Below are positions 9,201 through 18,406 of a DNA stretch of 64,000 bases, piece after piece. Position 1 is the first letter of the stretch, and the number at the start of each line of letters is the position of its first letter. The notes below the pieces were generated by a model that was not told the DNA's origin, searched no databases, and saw nothing but the letters and a program-made list of their open reading frames with translations. The position numbers and the translations under genes are program-made. The stretch spans positions 625,501-689,500 of the forward strand of contig NC_008380.1 in assembly GCF_000009265.1 (NCBI RefSeq), given 5' to 3'. The DNA is from Rhizobium johnstonii 3841. GTDB taxonomy: Bacteria; Pseudomonadota; Alphaproteobacteria; Rhizobiales; Rhizobiaceae.

Positions 9201-10097
9201 GGCGAACTGCTCGGACATGACCCGGTCGTGCGGCTGGATCATATTGCCGAAATGCTCCATCGCCGTGGCGATCGAGATCAGCTTGTCTTCCAGCGCCCGA
9301 ACGGCCGGGCTTTCGCCCATGCCGCCGATATGCCGCTTGATATCATCGAGCCGATAGGCGAGCGAAACGAGTTCTTCCTGCAGCCCCTCGGTATCGAGCG
9401 CCGCAAGCCGGTTTTCGAAGCCGTCCCAGCGGTTTTCCATATGGCGCAGCGAATCCTCGCGCGCCAGCCCGTCCATCAGCGAGCGCAGCTCTTCGAAATC
9501 CTCGCGCAGGCCCGTGGCCTCCGGTGCGGCGGAGCGGCCGGTCAGCTGGGTGATGCTCTGGGCAAGGCGGCCCATATCGGCGCGCATGTCGTCGGCGAAA
9601 CGGCCGTCTCCGGCATTTGTCTTGATCTCGCGCAGCTCGGTGCGCAGCGCGTTCATTTCGCGGGTGACGCCCTCGGAAATGTCGCGCTTCAGGTCCTGCC
9701 GCAGGTTGACGAGGGCCTGGGCAATCTCCGTCATCGTATCGTCGCCGGCGCGCAAGGCCGGCGCCAGCACTGGGGCGGCGGCGCGTGGCGCAGATTCGCG
9801 AAGCTGCGGAGCCTGCTCGCGTGCGTAAGGCCGCTCGCGGCCGGCTTCAAGCGCGCGCTGGCGTTGACGAATTTCGGCGAGCGGATCCGGCCGCGGCTCG
9901 GGCGGGGCCTTTGCGGGCCGGGGGGCATGGGAAGCGGCATAAGGATCGCGCTCGGCCGTTGCCGTGCGCGGCCGCTGTTCGCGCCCGCTGCCCATCAGCC
10001 CTTCGATGCGCGCCTCCAGCCCTTCGATCGTGCGGTTCAGCGCATCGAGCGAGGTCCTGTCGGACTGTCGGGAAGGATTTGATCGCGATCCGTTCAT
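6294..10097 (-). CDS. podJ: PodJ-type polar localization protein (coiled coil, one TM, Sel1 repeats, peptidoglycan-binding domain)
   Basis: About 1267 residues from ATG 10097; the frame stays open to 10190, but the extra N-terminus is basic and non-descript. Residues 1-700 are cytoplasmic and rich in heptad-like coiled coil (repeated RLD, LEDL, RIDEM patterns). A single membrane helix lies near 845-865 (ILLAVGAVLLAIMAFPLA), then a Pro/Ala-rich linker, Sel1 repeats at about 1000-1140 (FEIGARYSDGRNG, AEYRLGSMYEKGNG), and a C-terminal peptidoglycan-binding domain (IRNIQAILNNNGFDAG...TVTAIKNFQKSVG). This order matches PodJ, which marks the old or new pole in Caulobacter and Rhizobiales. In Sinorhizobium podJ1 is likewise close to an acyl-CoA dehydrogenase/fad cluster, in agreement with the genes to the right here. 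Confidence 0.88.
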   Translation of the reverse strand: MNGSRSNPSRQSDRTSLDALNRTIEGLEARIEGLMGSGREQRPRTATAERDPYAASHAPRPAKAPPEPRPDPLAEIRQRQRALEAGRERPYAREQAPQLRESAPRAAAPVLAPALRAGDDTMTEIAQALVNLRQDLKRDISEGVTREMNALRTELREIKTNAGDGRFADDMRADMGRLAQSITQLTGRSAAPEATGLREDFEELRSLMDGLAREDSLRHMENRWDGFENRLAALDTEGLQEELVSLAYRLDDIKRHIGGMGESPAVRALEDKLISIATAMEHFGNMIQPHDRVMSEQFAAMDMRLDEISRAIAASGRTATANDPGLMQRLESRLAALADQIDLMSHDAASRVNPADELAMRLEALTGRVEELTKAEATSRLDERLEHLSYLLERTQETAPQADLTGTLSDISRKIDALENGAVNDALAQRLDHLARRIDEMAYQQQAPAAVVDDSAFLRLEGRLSDIAARLEESTSAAPTDPHALKNLEDQIAHLSALMSAPRESAVIPPELDQRMGAIEDYMATSDEYIIEAARQAAEAVVEAYSRHGGPQGVMPAADMSALTALAEDLRHLEDLSRDSEERTHKTFQALHETLVHIADRLDGMGDRGRPAAQMPIADVDFDVDPYALMVAEADMNRTPAAAPTAKASPVIRTAEVAAEAAAPAQATAPAQTNAMSGTSAIAIEAATRTTETAATSAGTRAPAKASLLANLGKRLLPAKKAESRTTERPMIDPAPSIDPTDVVPTDAANELLEPGSGAPDVKKILERVRASQSAARGKPAGETDRADYIAAARRAAQAAAMEVDANPKQAAGKAEKKGANADKAGKASDKTGKTSAFSRYRRPILLAVGAVLLAIMAFPLARTLTTGERAPQPPAEVSALTGAENPAPALPDATPAQPDAAALGTTAPAADATPPVAEQAQPEATPPDAGEHLTDVTPLDGEGAATLAPPGPSGAAQETSGFVPNAPAAAAPAPAITVPDTVQPKSLADAASGGDALALFEIGARYSDGRNGMTVDQKQAASWYQLAADKGFAPAEYRLGSMYEKGNGVERDIAKAKGFYEQAANQGNASAMHNLAVLYASGALGQQDYATAASWFTKAANLGITDSQFNLAILCARGNGVPADLEESYKWFAIAAKGGDKDAAQKRDEVAKAMKPDQLERARAKADLWKAEPVDHRTNAIDIPDEWAGTGAKTASVDMKKAIRNIQAILNNNGFDAGVPDGEMGAKTVTAIKNFQKSVGQEPDGKVTDATVKALLERNKQGSKAI

Positions 10098-10424
10098 CTT
10101 CTTGCTCGCTTCGACTGCTCGACCCCTCGTCAGAGCTCGATCGTTGGCTTTTCGTCTGCTGCCCGCTTTACGCGGGCCTGAGCGCACCATTCATAAGACG
10201 ATAGTCAATTAGACTTTCCTCAAGCTGAACGATGTAGCGGCATCCTTAAGGAACGCGAGACGGGGGAAAGGAATGCGGATCACTACTGCTCAATCCGCAC
10301 CTTTCACGAAACGTGGTAAACAAGCCGTTAATGCCGATGGGAATTTTTTAACGTTTGTGTTCCAAACGCCGTTTTTGACGGCAATTGCCCCCGAACGCGT
10401 CACATCGAATGGCCACGTGCGCGC

Positions 10425-10790
10425 TCAGGCGGGCCTGGGATATTGCAGCTCGATTTTCACGCCTTCGGGGCCATAGACGAAGACCTGGCCGAGATCGGTG
10501 TCGGGAATATCGTAATATTCGTAGCGATAGCCGCCTGCCTTGATGCGTTCCAGCGCCGGGCCGAATTCGTAAAGGCTGAAGGCGACATGGTTGAAGATGC
10601 CGGGCGGAAAATCGGTGTTGCGCGATGTCAGGCTGAGATGGATGACCGGGCGTTCGTCCAGATAGAGCCAGTGGCCGGGCGTGGCGAAGGGCGGCCGATA
10701 GCCCTCGCTAACGCCGAGCACGGTTTCCAGGAAGGCGATCATCTGAGGCGCATCGCGGGTCTCGATGGTGACATGGTCCAGACGCGGCAT
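10425..10790 (-). CDS. VOC family (glyoxalase/bleomycin-resistance fold) protein
   Basis: 121 residues, one vicinal-oxygen-chelate unit pair. It begins MPRLDHVTIETRD with the first metal-ligand-type His, continues with HLSLTSRNTD and FNHVAFSLYEFG, and ends KIELQYP with the usual terminal Glu. RBS GGGAGG precedes the ATG. Such proteins include lyases, dioxygenases and resistance proteins; the substrate cannot be inferred. It stands alone between podJ and a palindromic repeat. Confidence 0.85.
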   Translation of the reverse strand: MPRLDHVTIETRDAPQMIAFLETVLGVSEGYRPPFATPGHWLYLDERPVIHLSLTSRNTDFPPGIFNHVAFSLYEFGPALERIKAGGYRYEYYDIPDTDLGQVFVYGPEGVKIELQYPRPA

Positions 10791-10805
10791 CGGTATCCTC
10801 CCAGC

Positions 10806-10919
10806 TAGAGCATGATGCCGAAAAGTGTGAGCGGTTTTCGGTCGACATCATGCTCTAACTCTTTAATTGAGAACAGGATTCAGATGTTAGGCCGAACAGG
10901 CCTAAAATCATCCTGTTCT
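10806..10919. repeat. Two adjacent intergenic palindromes (REP-like Rhizobium element)
   Basis: The first palindrome runs 10806-10857 with arms TAGAGCATGATG and CATCATGCTCTA and an inner CCGAAAA/TTTTCGG pair. The second runs 10870-10919 with outer arms AGAACAGGAT/ATCCTGTTCT and inner TTAGGCC/GGCCTAA. The first unit recurs, broken off, at 49306. Both could fold as strong RNA hairpins and act as terminators between the SDR and the VOC gene. Confidence 0.85.
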
Positions 10920-11005
10920 AGCCTTGACGGCAAAGCCTAGCCCGTCTGAGAGTGTCGTGAAAGTTGCTTCCCCTGCGGAGGCAGGCCGCGGCCAGCGAGG
11001 GAGAC

Positions 11006-11707
11006 TTAGAAGCTCTCCGTCCAGGGCCGGACTTCCACCTCCAGCGACCATGCGCTGCGGTGCTGGCGAAGCACATCGATATAGGTCTGGGCGATCGCAT
11101 CCGGCAGCAGCGTGCCATCCGGCTTGTCCACCCGGTCCGGCCGGATCTGCGAGCGCACCGCGCCGTCGATGACGAAATGCGCGACATGGATGCCCATCGG
11201 CCCGAGTTCGCGGGCGGCACTCTGGGCAAGGCCGCGCAGCGCGAACTTGCCCATCGCGAAGGGGGCCGATTGCGCAAAGCCCTTCACGCTTGCCGACGCG
11301 CCCGTCATGAGGATGGCGCCGCGGCCGCGCGGGATCATCCGCCGCGCCGCCTGCTGCACCACCAGGAAACCGCCGAAAGCAGTGGTCGCAATCGCCTTCT
11401 CGACCTCGGCGGGATCGAGTTCGGCGAGCGGGCCGCGCTGACGCGCGCTGGCATTGAAGATCACCACGTCAGGCCCGCCGATTGCGGCAGCGGCCGCTTC
11501 GAAGAGTGCCGCGACGCTTGCAGGTTGCGAGACGTCGGCGGTAAAGGCGCTGGCGCCGGTCTCCTCGATGAGTCCCTGCAGTTTCTCGATATTGCGGGCG
11601 GCGAGCCCGACCTTGACGCCCTGCGCCGACAATTGCCGGGCAAGCGATGCGCTGATGCCGGAGCCCGCACCGACGATGAGCGCGCTCTCATAGGGAAAAT
11701 CGATCAT
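11006..11707 (-). CDS. SDR family oxidoreductase with atypical active site
   Basis: 233 residues. The Rossmann nucleotide motif is present as VGAGSGISASLA (normally TGxxxGIG). The NNAG motif is replaced by NASA, and where the catalytic YxxxK is expected the sequence is SAPFAMGKFAL, that is Phe in place of Tyr with the Lys kept. The ASAS segment could supply the Ser. The protein may therefore be a weak or non-classical dehydrogenase, or a binding protein. RBS GAGGAAG precedes ATG 11707. It is transcribed divergently from the beta-oxidation operon across a 272-base region, so the two may share regulation. Confidence 0.85.
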   Translation of the reverse strand: MIDFPYESALIVGAGSGISASLARQLSAQGVKVGLAARNIEKLQGLIEETGASAFTADVSQPASVAALFEAAAAAIGGPDVVIFNASARQRGPLAELDPAEVEKAIATTAFGGFLVVQQAARRMIPRGRGAILMTGASASVKGFAQSAPFAMGKFALRGLAQSAARELGPMGIHVAHFVIDGAVRSQIRPDRVDKPDGTLLPDAIAQTYIDVLRQHRSAWSLEVEVRPWTESF

Positions 11708-11893
11708 GATGTCTTCCTCGATGGATCGTCCGACAGACGTAGGACGTCGGAACGACTTGCGCTACTGCCCGGCCGATACTCCGTTCTGCGATGGACAAGC
11801 AAGATGAGATGGCGTCTGCTCTCCTCCAGTGCTTCATCGCGGCGGGTTCGCGCTCTCGATTTTTTTCGAGAAAAGACGGCGCAACCGCAAAAT

Positions 11894-11915
11894 TTGACGT
11901 TTACGCAAACGTCAA
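11894..11915. promoter_or_regulatory. 22-bp palindrome upstream of the beta-oxidation operon (putative operator)
   Basis: Arms TTGACGTTT and AAACGTCAA are perfectly inverted around a 4-base centre (ACGC). It lies 65 bases upstream of the acyl-CoA dehydrogenase start, in the divergent region shared with the SDR gene. The pattern resembles operators of MerR/TetR-type regulators of fatty-acid or branched-chain acyl-CoA degradation; that comparison is from memory and the regulator is not encoded nearby. Confidence 0.6.
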
Positions 11916-11979
11916 TATTTTGTAAGACAGTGCCCGAGGCCGGAGCAATCCGGTCAGTCGAATGGGAGGAATTTGAGAG

Positions 11980-13776
11980 ATGCCAGTCTACAAGGCCCCG
12001 GTGAACGATACGCTCTTCGTCCTGAACGACGTGCTGGGTCTCGAACGCTACAACAATCTGCCGGGTTTTGCCGATGCGACCCCCGATATGATCGAAGCGA
12101 TCCTCGGCGAGGCCGGAAGGGTTGCCGAGGAAGCTCTCTTTCCGTTGAACTATTCCGGCGACCAGGAAGGCTGCGCTCGTCACGACGATGCCAGCGTCTC
12201 GACGCCGAAGGGCTTCAAGGAGGCCTATAAAGCCTATCGCGAAGGCGGCTGGATCGGCCTTGCGGTGCCGGAGGAATTCGGCGGCCAGGGGCTTCCCTAT
12301 ACGCTGCATACCGCCGTCGGCGAATATACCTCCGCCGCCAACATGTCGCTGATGATGTATCCCGGCCTGACGCAGGGCGCGATCGCCGCACTCCTCGTCC
12401 ACGGTTCCGATGAACAGAAGGCCACCTATCTGCCGAAGATGGTGGACGGCACGTGGTCCGGCACCATGAACCTGACCGAGCCGCATTGCGGCACCGATCT
12501 CGGCATGCTGCGCACCAAGGCCGTGCCGCAGGCTGACGGCAGCTACAAGATCTCCGGCCAGAAGATCTTCATCTCCGCCGGCGAGCACGACCTGACCGAC
12601 AATATCATCCATCTGGTGCTGGCCCGTATCGAGGGTGCGCCTGACGGCACCAAGGGCATCTCGCTCTTCATCGTTCCGAAATTCCTCGTCGGCAAGGACG
12701 GCGCACCGGGCGCCCGCAACGCTGTCTCCTGCGGCGCGATCGAGCACAAGATGGGCATCCACGCCAACGCCACCTGCGTGATGAATTACGACGAGGCGAC
12801 CGGTTTCCTGATCGGCGCCGAAAACCGCGGCCTCAACGCCATGTTCGTGATGATGAACGAGGCCCGCCTGATGGTCGGCCTGCAGGGCATCGCCATTTCC
12901 GAGATCGCCTATCAGAACGCCGCCAGCTACGCCCGCGACCGCATCCAGGGACGTTCGCTGTCCGGCCCCAAGGCGCCTGATAAGAAGGCCGATCCGATCA
13001 TCGTCCATCCGGATATTCGCCGCACGCTGATGACCATCCGCGCTTTCAACGAGGCCGGCCGCGCCTTCCTGCTCTGGACCGCGCTCAAGTCTGATATCGC
13101 CCACCGCGCCGCCGACGAGAAGGAGCGCCAGACGGCCGACGATATTCTCGGCCTCGTCACCCCGATCCTCAAGGGCGTGATGACCGACAAGGGCTTCGAT
13201 CACGCCGTCATGGCCCAGCAGGTCTTCGGTGGCCACGGCTATATCGAAGAGCACGGCATGAGCCAGTATGTGCGCGATGCCCGCATCGCCATGATCTATG
13301 AAGGCGCCAACGGCATTCAGGCGCTCGATCTCGTCGGCCGCAAGCTCGCCTTGAACGGCGGCCGCGCCGCCATGGCCCTCTTCAAGGAGATCGGCGATTT
13401 CTGCGAGGAGAACCGCAGCAACGAAAAGCTCTCCTTCTTCACCAAGCATCTGAAGAAGGGCTTGAACGACGTCCAGGGCGCGACCATGTGGTTCATGCAG
13501 AACGCCATGGCCAAGCCCGACAATGCCGGCGCCGGCTCGACCGACTACATGCACCTCTTCGGCCTCGTCATTCTCGGCTATATGTGGGCGAAGATGGCCA
13601 AGGCCGCCGAGGACGGCCTTGCATCCGGCGATGCCGCCCGCGAGGATTACCTGAAGAACAAGCTGGTCACCGCCCGCTTCTTCATGGAACGCCTGATGCC
13701 GGAAACCGCGCTTCGCAAGGCCCGCATCGAAGCCGGCGCCGACACGATGATGGAACTGGCCGCCGAAGCGTTTTGA
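11980..13776 (+). CDS. Acyl-CoA dehydrogenase (long form with C-terminal extension), beta-oxidation step 1
   Basis: 598 residues. The order is N-terminal helical domain, middle FAD-binding domain (MNLTEPHCGTDLGMLRTKA, ISGQKIFISAGEHDLTDN) and C-terminal helical domain (QVFGGHGYIEEHGMSQYVRDARI followed by MIYEGANGIQALDL), plus a C-terminal extension of about 120 residues as in the ~590-residue FadE-type branch. The enzyme introduces the 2,3-trans double bond into acyl-CoA with electrons going to ETF. RBS GGGAGGAATTTGAGAG precedes the ATG. It is the first gene of an operon with thiolase, cupin and FadB-type genes. A symbol such as fadE is plausible, but the substrate chain length is not readable. 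Confidence 0.93.
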   Translation: MPVYKAPVNDTLFVLNDVLGLERYNNLPGFADATPDMIEAILGEAGRVAEEALFPLNYSGDQEGCARHDDASVSTPKGFKEAYKAYREGGWIGLAVPEEFGGQGLPYTLHTAVGEYTSAANMSLMMYPGLTQGAIAALLVHGSDEQKATYLPKMVDGTWSGTMNLTEPHCGTDLGMLRTKAVPQADGSYKISGQKIFISAGEHDLTDNIIHLVLARIEGAPDGTKGISLFIVPKFLVGKDGAPGARNAVSCGAIEHKMGIHANATCVMNYDEATGFLIGAENRGLNAMFVMMNEARLMVGLQGIAISEIAYQNAASYARDRIQGRSLSGPKAPDKKADPIIVHPDIRRTLMTIRAFNEAGRAFLLWTALKSDIAHRAADEKERQTADDILGLVTPILKGVMTDKGFDHAVMAQQVFGGHGYIEEHGMSQYVRDARIAMIYEGANGIQALDLVGRKLALNGGRAAMALFKEIGDFCEENRSNEKLSFFTKHLKKGLNDVQGATMWFMQNAMAKPDNAGAGSTDYMHLFGLVILGYMWAKMAKAAEDGLASGDAAREDYLKNKLVTARFFMERLMPETALRKARIEAGADTMMELAAEAF

Positions 13777-13784
13777 GACGAATT

Positions 13785-13870
13785 CCCTCTTCTCCCCAGC
13801 GGGGGGCCGAAGGACGGGTCGAGACCGGTGGCTCGACCCAGGCAGAGGTGGCCCGTTGGGCAGAAGAGGG
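13785..13870. repeat. Palindromic intergenic element inside the fad operon
   Basis: Outer arms CCCTCTTCT and AGAAGAGGG are inverted over about 86 bases; an inner hairpin pairs GGGTCGAG with CTCGACCC (about 13815-13838). It sits between the acyl-CoA dehydrogenase stop and the thiolase start and would be transcribed as a stem-loop in the operon mRNA. It shares the TTCTCCCC style of the larger elements at 27433 and 36181. Confidence 0.75.
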
Positions 13871-13917
13871 AAGACCGAAATTCACCGGCGCCGCCGCGCC
13901 GTCAGGGAGATGAGACA

Positions 13918-15126
<1,209 letters not shown>

Positions 15127-15128
15127 CG

Positions 15129-15512
15129 ATGGGCTTCAACACCGGCACGATCGAAACCGAATATGCCGAGGTCACCGAACACTGGTCGCCCCGCGTCATC
15201 GCCGATCTCAACGGCCAGAGCGTCAAGCTCGCCAAGGTTCAGGGCCAGCTCGCCTGGCATTCGCACCGCGACGAGGACGAGCTTTTCCTGATCTGGAAGG
15301 GGTCGCTTACCATCGAATATCGCGACCGCCCGCATGTGCATCTGAAGGCCGGCGATTTTCACGTGGTGCCGAGGGGCGTCGAGCATAATCCTATTGCCGA
15401 AGAGGAATGCTGGATCGTGCTTTTCGAGCCGTCGCAGACCAAGCATACCGGCGATGTCGTCACCGAAAAGACGAAGACCTTAGACGCGCAGCGCAGCCAT
15501 TTGCCGGCCTGA
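15129..15512 (+). CDS. Small cupin domain protein within the fad operon
   Basis: 127 residues, beginning 2 bases after the thiolase stop. A single cupin barrel is visible: [24 protein letters not shown] is motif 1 with metal-ligand-type His, His and Glu, and [17 protein letters not shown] is motif 2 with a His. The C-terminal tail is polar. The function is unknown; the tight position between thiolase and FadB genes implies co-translation and a role linked to acyl-CoA breakdown, which is inference only. Confidence 0.9.
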   Translation: MGFNTGTIETEYAEVTEHWSPRVIADLNGQSVKLAKVQGQLAWHSHRDEDELFLIWKGSLTIEYRDRPHVHLKAGDFHVVPRGVEHNPIAEEECWIVLFEPSQTKHTGDVVTEKTKTLDAQRSHLPA

Positions 15513-15528
15513 TCGGGGAGGAAACCCA

Positions 15529-17742
15529 ATGACCTACACCAATTTCACGCTCGAAACCGACGCCGACGGCATCGCGCTCGTCACCTGGGACATGCCCGGC
15601 AAATCAATGAACGTCTTCACCGCGGAGGTGATGGCCGAACTTGACGCGATTATCGACGCCACGACCGCCGATGCGGCCGTCAAGGGCGTCGTCTTCACCT
15701 CCGGCAAGTCCTCCTTCTCCGGCGGCGCCGATCTGTCGATGATCAAGTCGATGTTCAGTTCCTACCAGGAGGAGAAGGCAAAGAGCCCCGAGACGGCGGT
15801 GCAGGCCCTCTTCGGTCTGGTCGGCCGCATGAGCGGCCTGTTCCGCAAACTCGAAACATCGGGCAAGCCCTGGGTTTCCGCCATCAACGGCACCTGCATG
15901 GGCGGCGCTTTCGAACTCTCGCTCGCCTGCCACGGCCGCGTCGCCTCCAATGCCAAGAGCGTCAAGATCGCGCTGCCCGAGGTCAAGGTCGGTATCTTCC
16001 CCGGTGCGGGCGGCACCCAGCGTGTGCCGCGGCTGGCGAATGCCCAGGATGCGCTGCAGATGATGACGACGGGCCAGTCGCTGACCGGGTCCCGCGCCAA
16101 GGCGATGAACCTCGTGCATCAGGTGGTCGAGCCGGATCAACTCATCCCCGCCGCCAAGCAGATGATCAAGGATGGCCTGAAGCCGGTCGCCCCCTGGGAC
16201 GAGAAGGGCTTCAAGGCGCCGGGCGGCGGCATCTGGACGCCGGCTTCCGCCCAGCTCTGGCCGGCAGCCCCGGCAATCCTGCGCCGGGAAACATCGGGCA
16301 ATTATCCGGCAGCACTTGCCATCCTGAAATGCGTCTACGAAGGCCTCCAGGTGCCGTTCGACACCGGCCTGAAGATCGAGCAGCGTTATTTCACCGAGGT
16401 GCTGCAGACCCGTGAAGCCTTCTCGATGATCCGTTCGCTGTTCATCTCCATGCAGGAGCTCGGCAAGGGCGCCCGCCGCCCGGCAGGTCACGCGAAGACC
16501 GAGCTGAAACATATCGGCGTCGTCGGCGCCGGCTTCATGGGCGCCTCGATCGCTTATGTCACGGCCGCCGCCGGCATTCCGGTGACGCTGATCGACCGCG
16601 ATATCGAAGCGGCGACCAAGGGCAAGACCGTCTCCGAAGGCCTGGTCAAGGATTCTGTCGGTAAGGGACGTCTTACGCAGGACGAAGCGGCTGCACTACT
16701 CTCCCGCATCACGCCCTCGGCAGACTATGCCGACCTCGCCAATGCCGATCTCGTCATCGAGGCGGTGTTCGAGGATCGCGAGGTGAAGAAGGCGGTCATC
16801 GAGGCGGTCGAAGCCGTGCTGCCGGAAGGCGCGGTCTTCGCCTCCAATACCTCGACCCTGCCGATCTCAGGTCTCGCCAGGAATTCGCAACGCCCTGCCG
16901 ATTTCATCGGCATCCACTTCTTCTCGCCTGTCGAGAAGATGATGCTGACCGAGGTCATCCTCGGAAGCGACACCGGCGACAGGGCGCTGGCCGTCGCTCT
17001 CGACTATGTCGCAGCCATCAAGAAGACACCGATCGTCGTCAATGACACCCGCGGCTTCTTCGTCAATCGCTGCGTGCTGCGCTACATGTCGGAAAGCTAC
17101 GACATGCTGATCGAGGGCGTGCCGCCTGTGATGATCGAGAATGCCGCCAAGATGGCCGGCATGCCGGTCGGTCCCCTGGCGCTCAACGACGAGGTCGCCA
17201 TCGACCTCTCGCTGAAGATCCTCAAGGCGACGGTCGCCGATCTTGGCGAAAAAGCCATCGACCCCAGGCATATGGAACTCATCTCCCGCATGGTGGAAAA
17301 GGAGGGCCGTTTCGGCCGCAAGAATTCCAAGGGCTTCTACGACTATCCGCCGAAGCCGGCGAAGAAGTCCCTCTGGCCCGACCTCAAGACCTTCTATCCG
17401 CAGAAGCAGGCGGATGAGGTCGACGTCAACGTCCTGAAACAACGATTCCTCGTCACCATCGCGCTGGAAGCCGCCCGCACCGTGGAGGAAGGCATCGTCA
17501 CCGATCCGCGCGAAGCGGATGTCGGTTCGATCCTGGGCTTTGGCTTCGCGCCCTATACCGGCGGGGCGCTGAGCTATATCGACGGGATGGGTGCGAAGGC
17601 TTTCGCGGAATTGGCAGAAAAGTTAGCTGCTGCTTACGGAAATCACTTCAAGCCGACACCGCTGCTGAAGGACATGGCCGCCAAGGGCGAGACGTTCTAC
17701 GGCCGGTTCGACCCCTATGCGAAGCTAGGGAAGGCGGCTTAG
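15529..17742 (+). CDS. fadB: FadB-type bifunctional enoyl-CoA hydratase / 3-hydroxyacyl-CoA dehydrogenase
   Basis: 737 residues. The N-terminal crotonase domain (about 1-190) has SGGADLSMIK, GTCMGGAFELSLACHGRVA and LPEVKVGIFPGAGGTQRVPRL with the two catalytic Glu positions. The dehydrogenase NAD domain starts near 325 (GVVGAGFMGASIAYVTA), with GIHFFSPVEKMMLTEV holding the catalytic His. 3HCDH C-terminal domains follow (TRGFFVNRCVLRYMSE). It hydrates 2-enoyl-CoA and oxidises the 3-hydroxyacyl-CoA. RBS GGGGAGGAAACCCA precedes the ATG. It is the last gene of the operon. Confidence 0.95.
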   Translation: MTYTNFTLETDADGIALVTWDMPGKSMNVFTAEVMAELDAIIDATTADAAVKGVVFTSGKSSFSGGADLSMIKSMFSSYQEEKAKSPETAVQALFGLVGRMSGLFRKLETSGKPWVSAINGTCMGGAFELSLACHGRVASNAKSVKIALPEVKVGIFPGAGGTQRVPRLANAQDALQMMTTGQSLTGSRAKAMNLVHQVVEPDQLIPAAKQMIKDGLKPVAPWDEKGFKAPGGGIWTPASAQLWPAAPAILRRETSGNYPAALAILKCVYEGLQVPFDTGLKIEQRYFTEVLQTREAFSMIRSLFISMQELGKGARRPAGHAKTELKHIGVVGAGFMGASIAYVTAAAGIPVTLIDRDIEAATKGKTVSEGLVKDSVGKGRLTQDEAAALLSRITPSADYADLANADLVIEAVFEDREVKKAVIEAVEAVLPEGAVFASNTSTLPISGLARNSQRPADFIGIHFFSPVEKMMLTEVILGSDTGDRALAVALDYVAAIKKTPIVVNDTRGFFVNRCVLRYMSESYDMLIEGVPPVMIENAAKMAGMPVGPLALNDEVAIDLSLKILKATVADLGEKAIDPRHMELISRMVEKEGRFGRKNSKGFYDYPPKPAKKSLWPDLKTFYPQKQADEVDVNVLKQRFLVTIALEAARTVEEGIVTDPREADVGSILGFGFAPYTGGALSYIDGMGAKAFAELAEKLAAAYGNHFKPTPLLKDMAAKGETFYGRFDPYAKLGKAA

Positions 17743-18006
17743 GCCGCCTTTACCCATCCTGCCGCGGCGCTACGGCGCTCAAGAATTATTCGACTTCACC
17801 CTCGCCATTTGAATTCGACTTTCCCTTGCTACGGCCTTGTCACGGACACAATTTCCGATTACATGTTCGCGCATCGATCTTGCTAGATGAACTTTGAAAC
17901 GGCCTCGCGTCGTTCCTGGCGAACTTCCTCCAAAATCGGTTTTCATCGCCGCTTGGCATCTATCCGAGCTGCAATCTTCTATGAACGATTCGAAAAGGAT
18001 ATCGTC

Positions 18007-18216
18007 ATGAGCACAGGTACCGTAAAGTGGTTCAACGCAACCAAGGGCTTCGGCTTCATTCAGCCGGATGACGGCGCAGCCGACGTTTTCGTCCACATCT
18101 CCGCCGTTGAACGCGCTGGCATGCGCGATCTCAAGGATGGCCAGAAGCTGTCTTACGAGCTCGTCCGCGACAACAAGTCCGGCAAGATGTCGGCAGACCG
18201 CCTCCAGGCGGCCTGA
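18007..18216 (+). CDS. cspA: Cold-shock protein, CspA family
   Basis: 69 residues, one S1-like cold-shock domain: [20 protein letters not shown] contains RNP1 (KGFGFI), and [10 protein letters not shown] is RNP2 (VFVHI). ATG 18007 is chosen because the family begins MSTGTVKWF; the open frame upstream (from 17887) belongs to a long leader. The 264-base space after fadB therefore holds the promoter and a long 5' UTR, as is common for csp mRNAs. It binds single-stranded nucleic acid and acts as an RNA chaperone. A clear terminator follows. Confidence 0.95.
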   Translation: MSTGTVKWFNATKGFGFIQPDDGAADVFVHISAVERAGMRDLKDGQKLSYELVRDNKSGKMSADRLQAA

Positions 18217-18291
18217 GCCTTCAAGGCTCCAAATATCATCTCCGGATCGTGACCACGGATGTACTGGCACGGTTCGTTGAGATAGCAGGGA

Positions 18292-18317
18292 AGGTCGGGT
18301 TAACCCGGCCTTTTTTT
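18292..18317 (+). terminator. Rho-independent terminator of the cold-shock gene
   Basis: AGGTCGGG (18292-18299) pairs with CCCGGCCT (18304-18311), with one G-T pair, around a TTAA loop. A run of seven T follows. It lies 75 bases after the csp stop codon. Confidence 0.85.
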
Positions 18318-18406
18318 GTGTCTGGCCGTTTGATGCCGTGCCCTTTCCCGAGAAATGCGTCTGCGCGTCGCCGGCGACAACAAGTCCCGCAAGACAGGTA
18401 AGTCGC

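Noticed and set aside
11704..13554. 616-codon open frame opposite the acyl-CoA dehydrogenase
   Set aside because: The antisense product is low-complexity and unrelated to any family, while the sense strand encodes a full acyl-CoA dehydrogenase.
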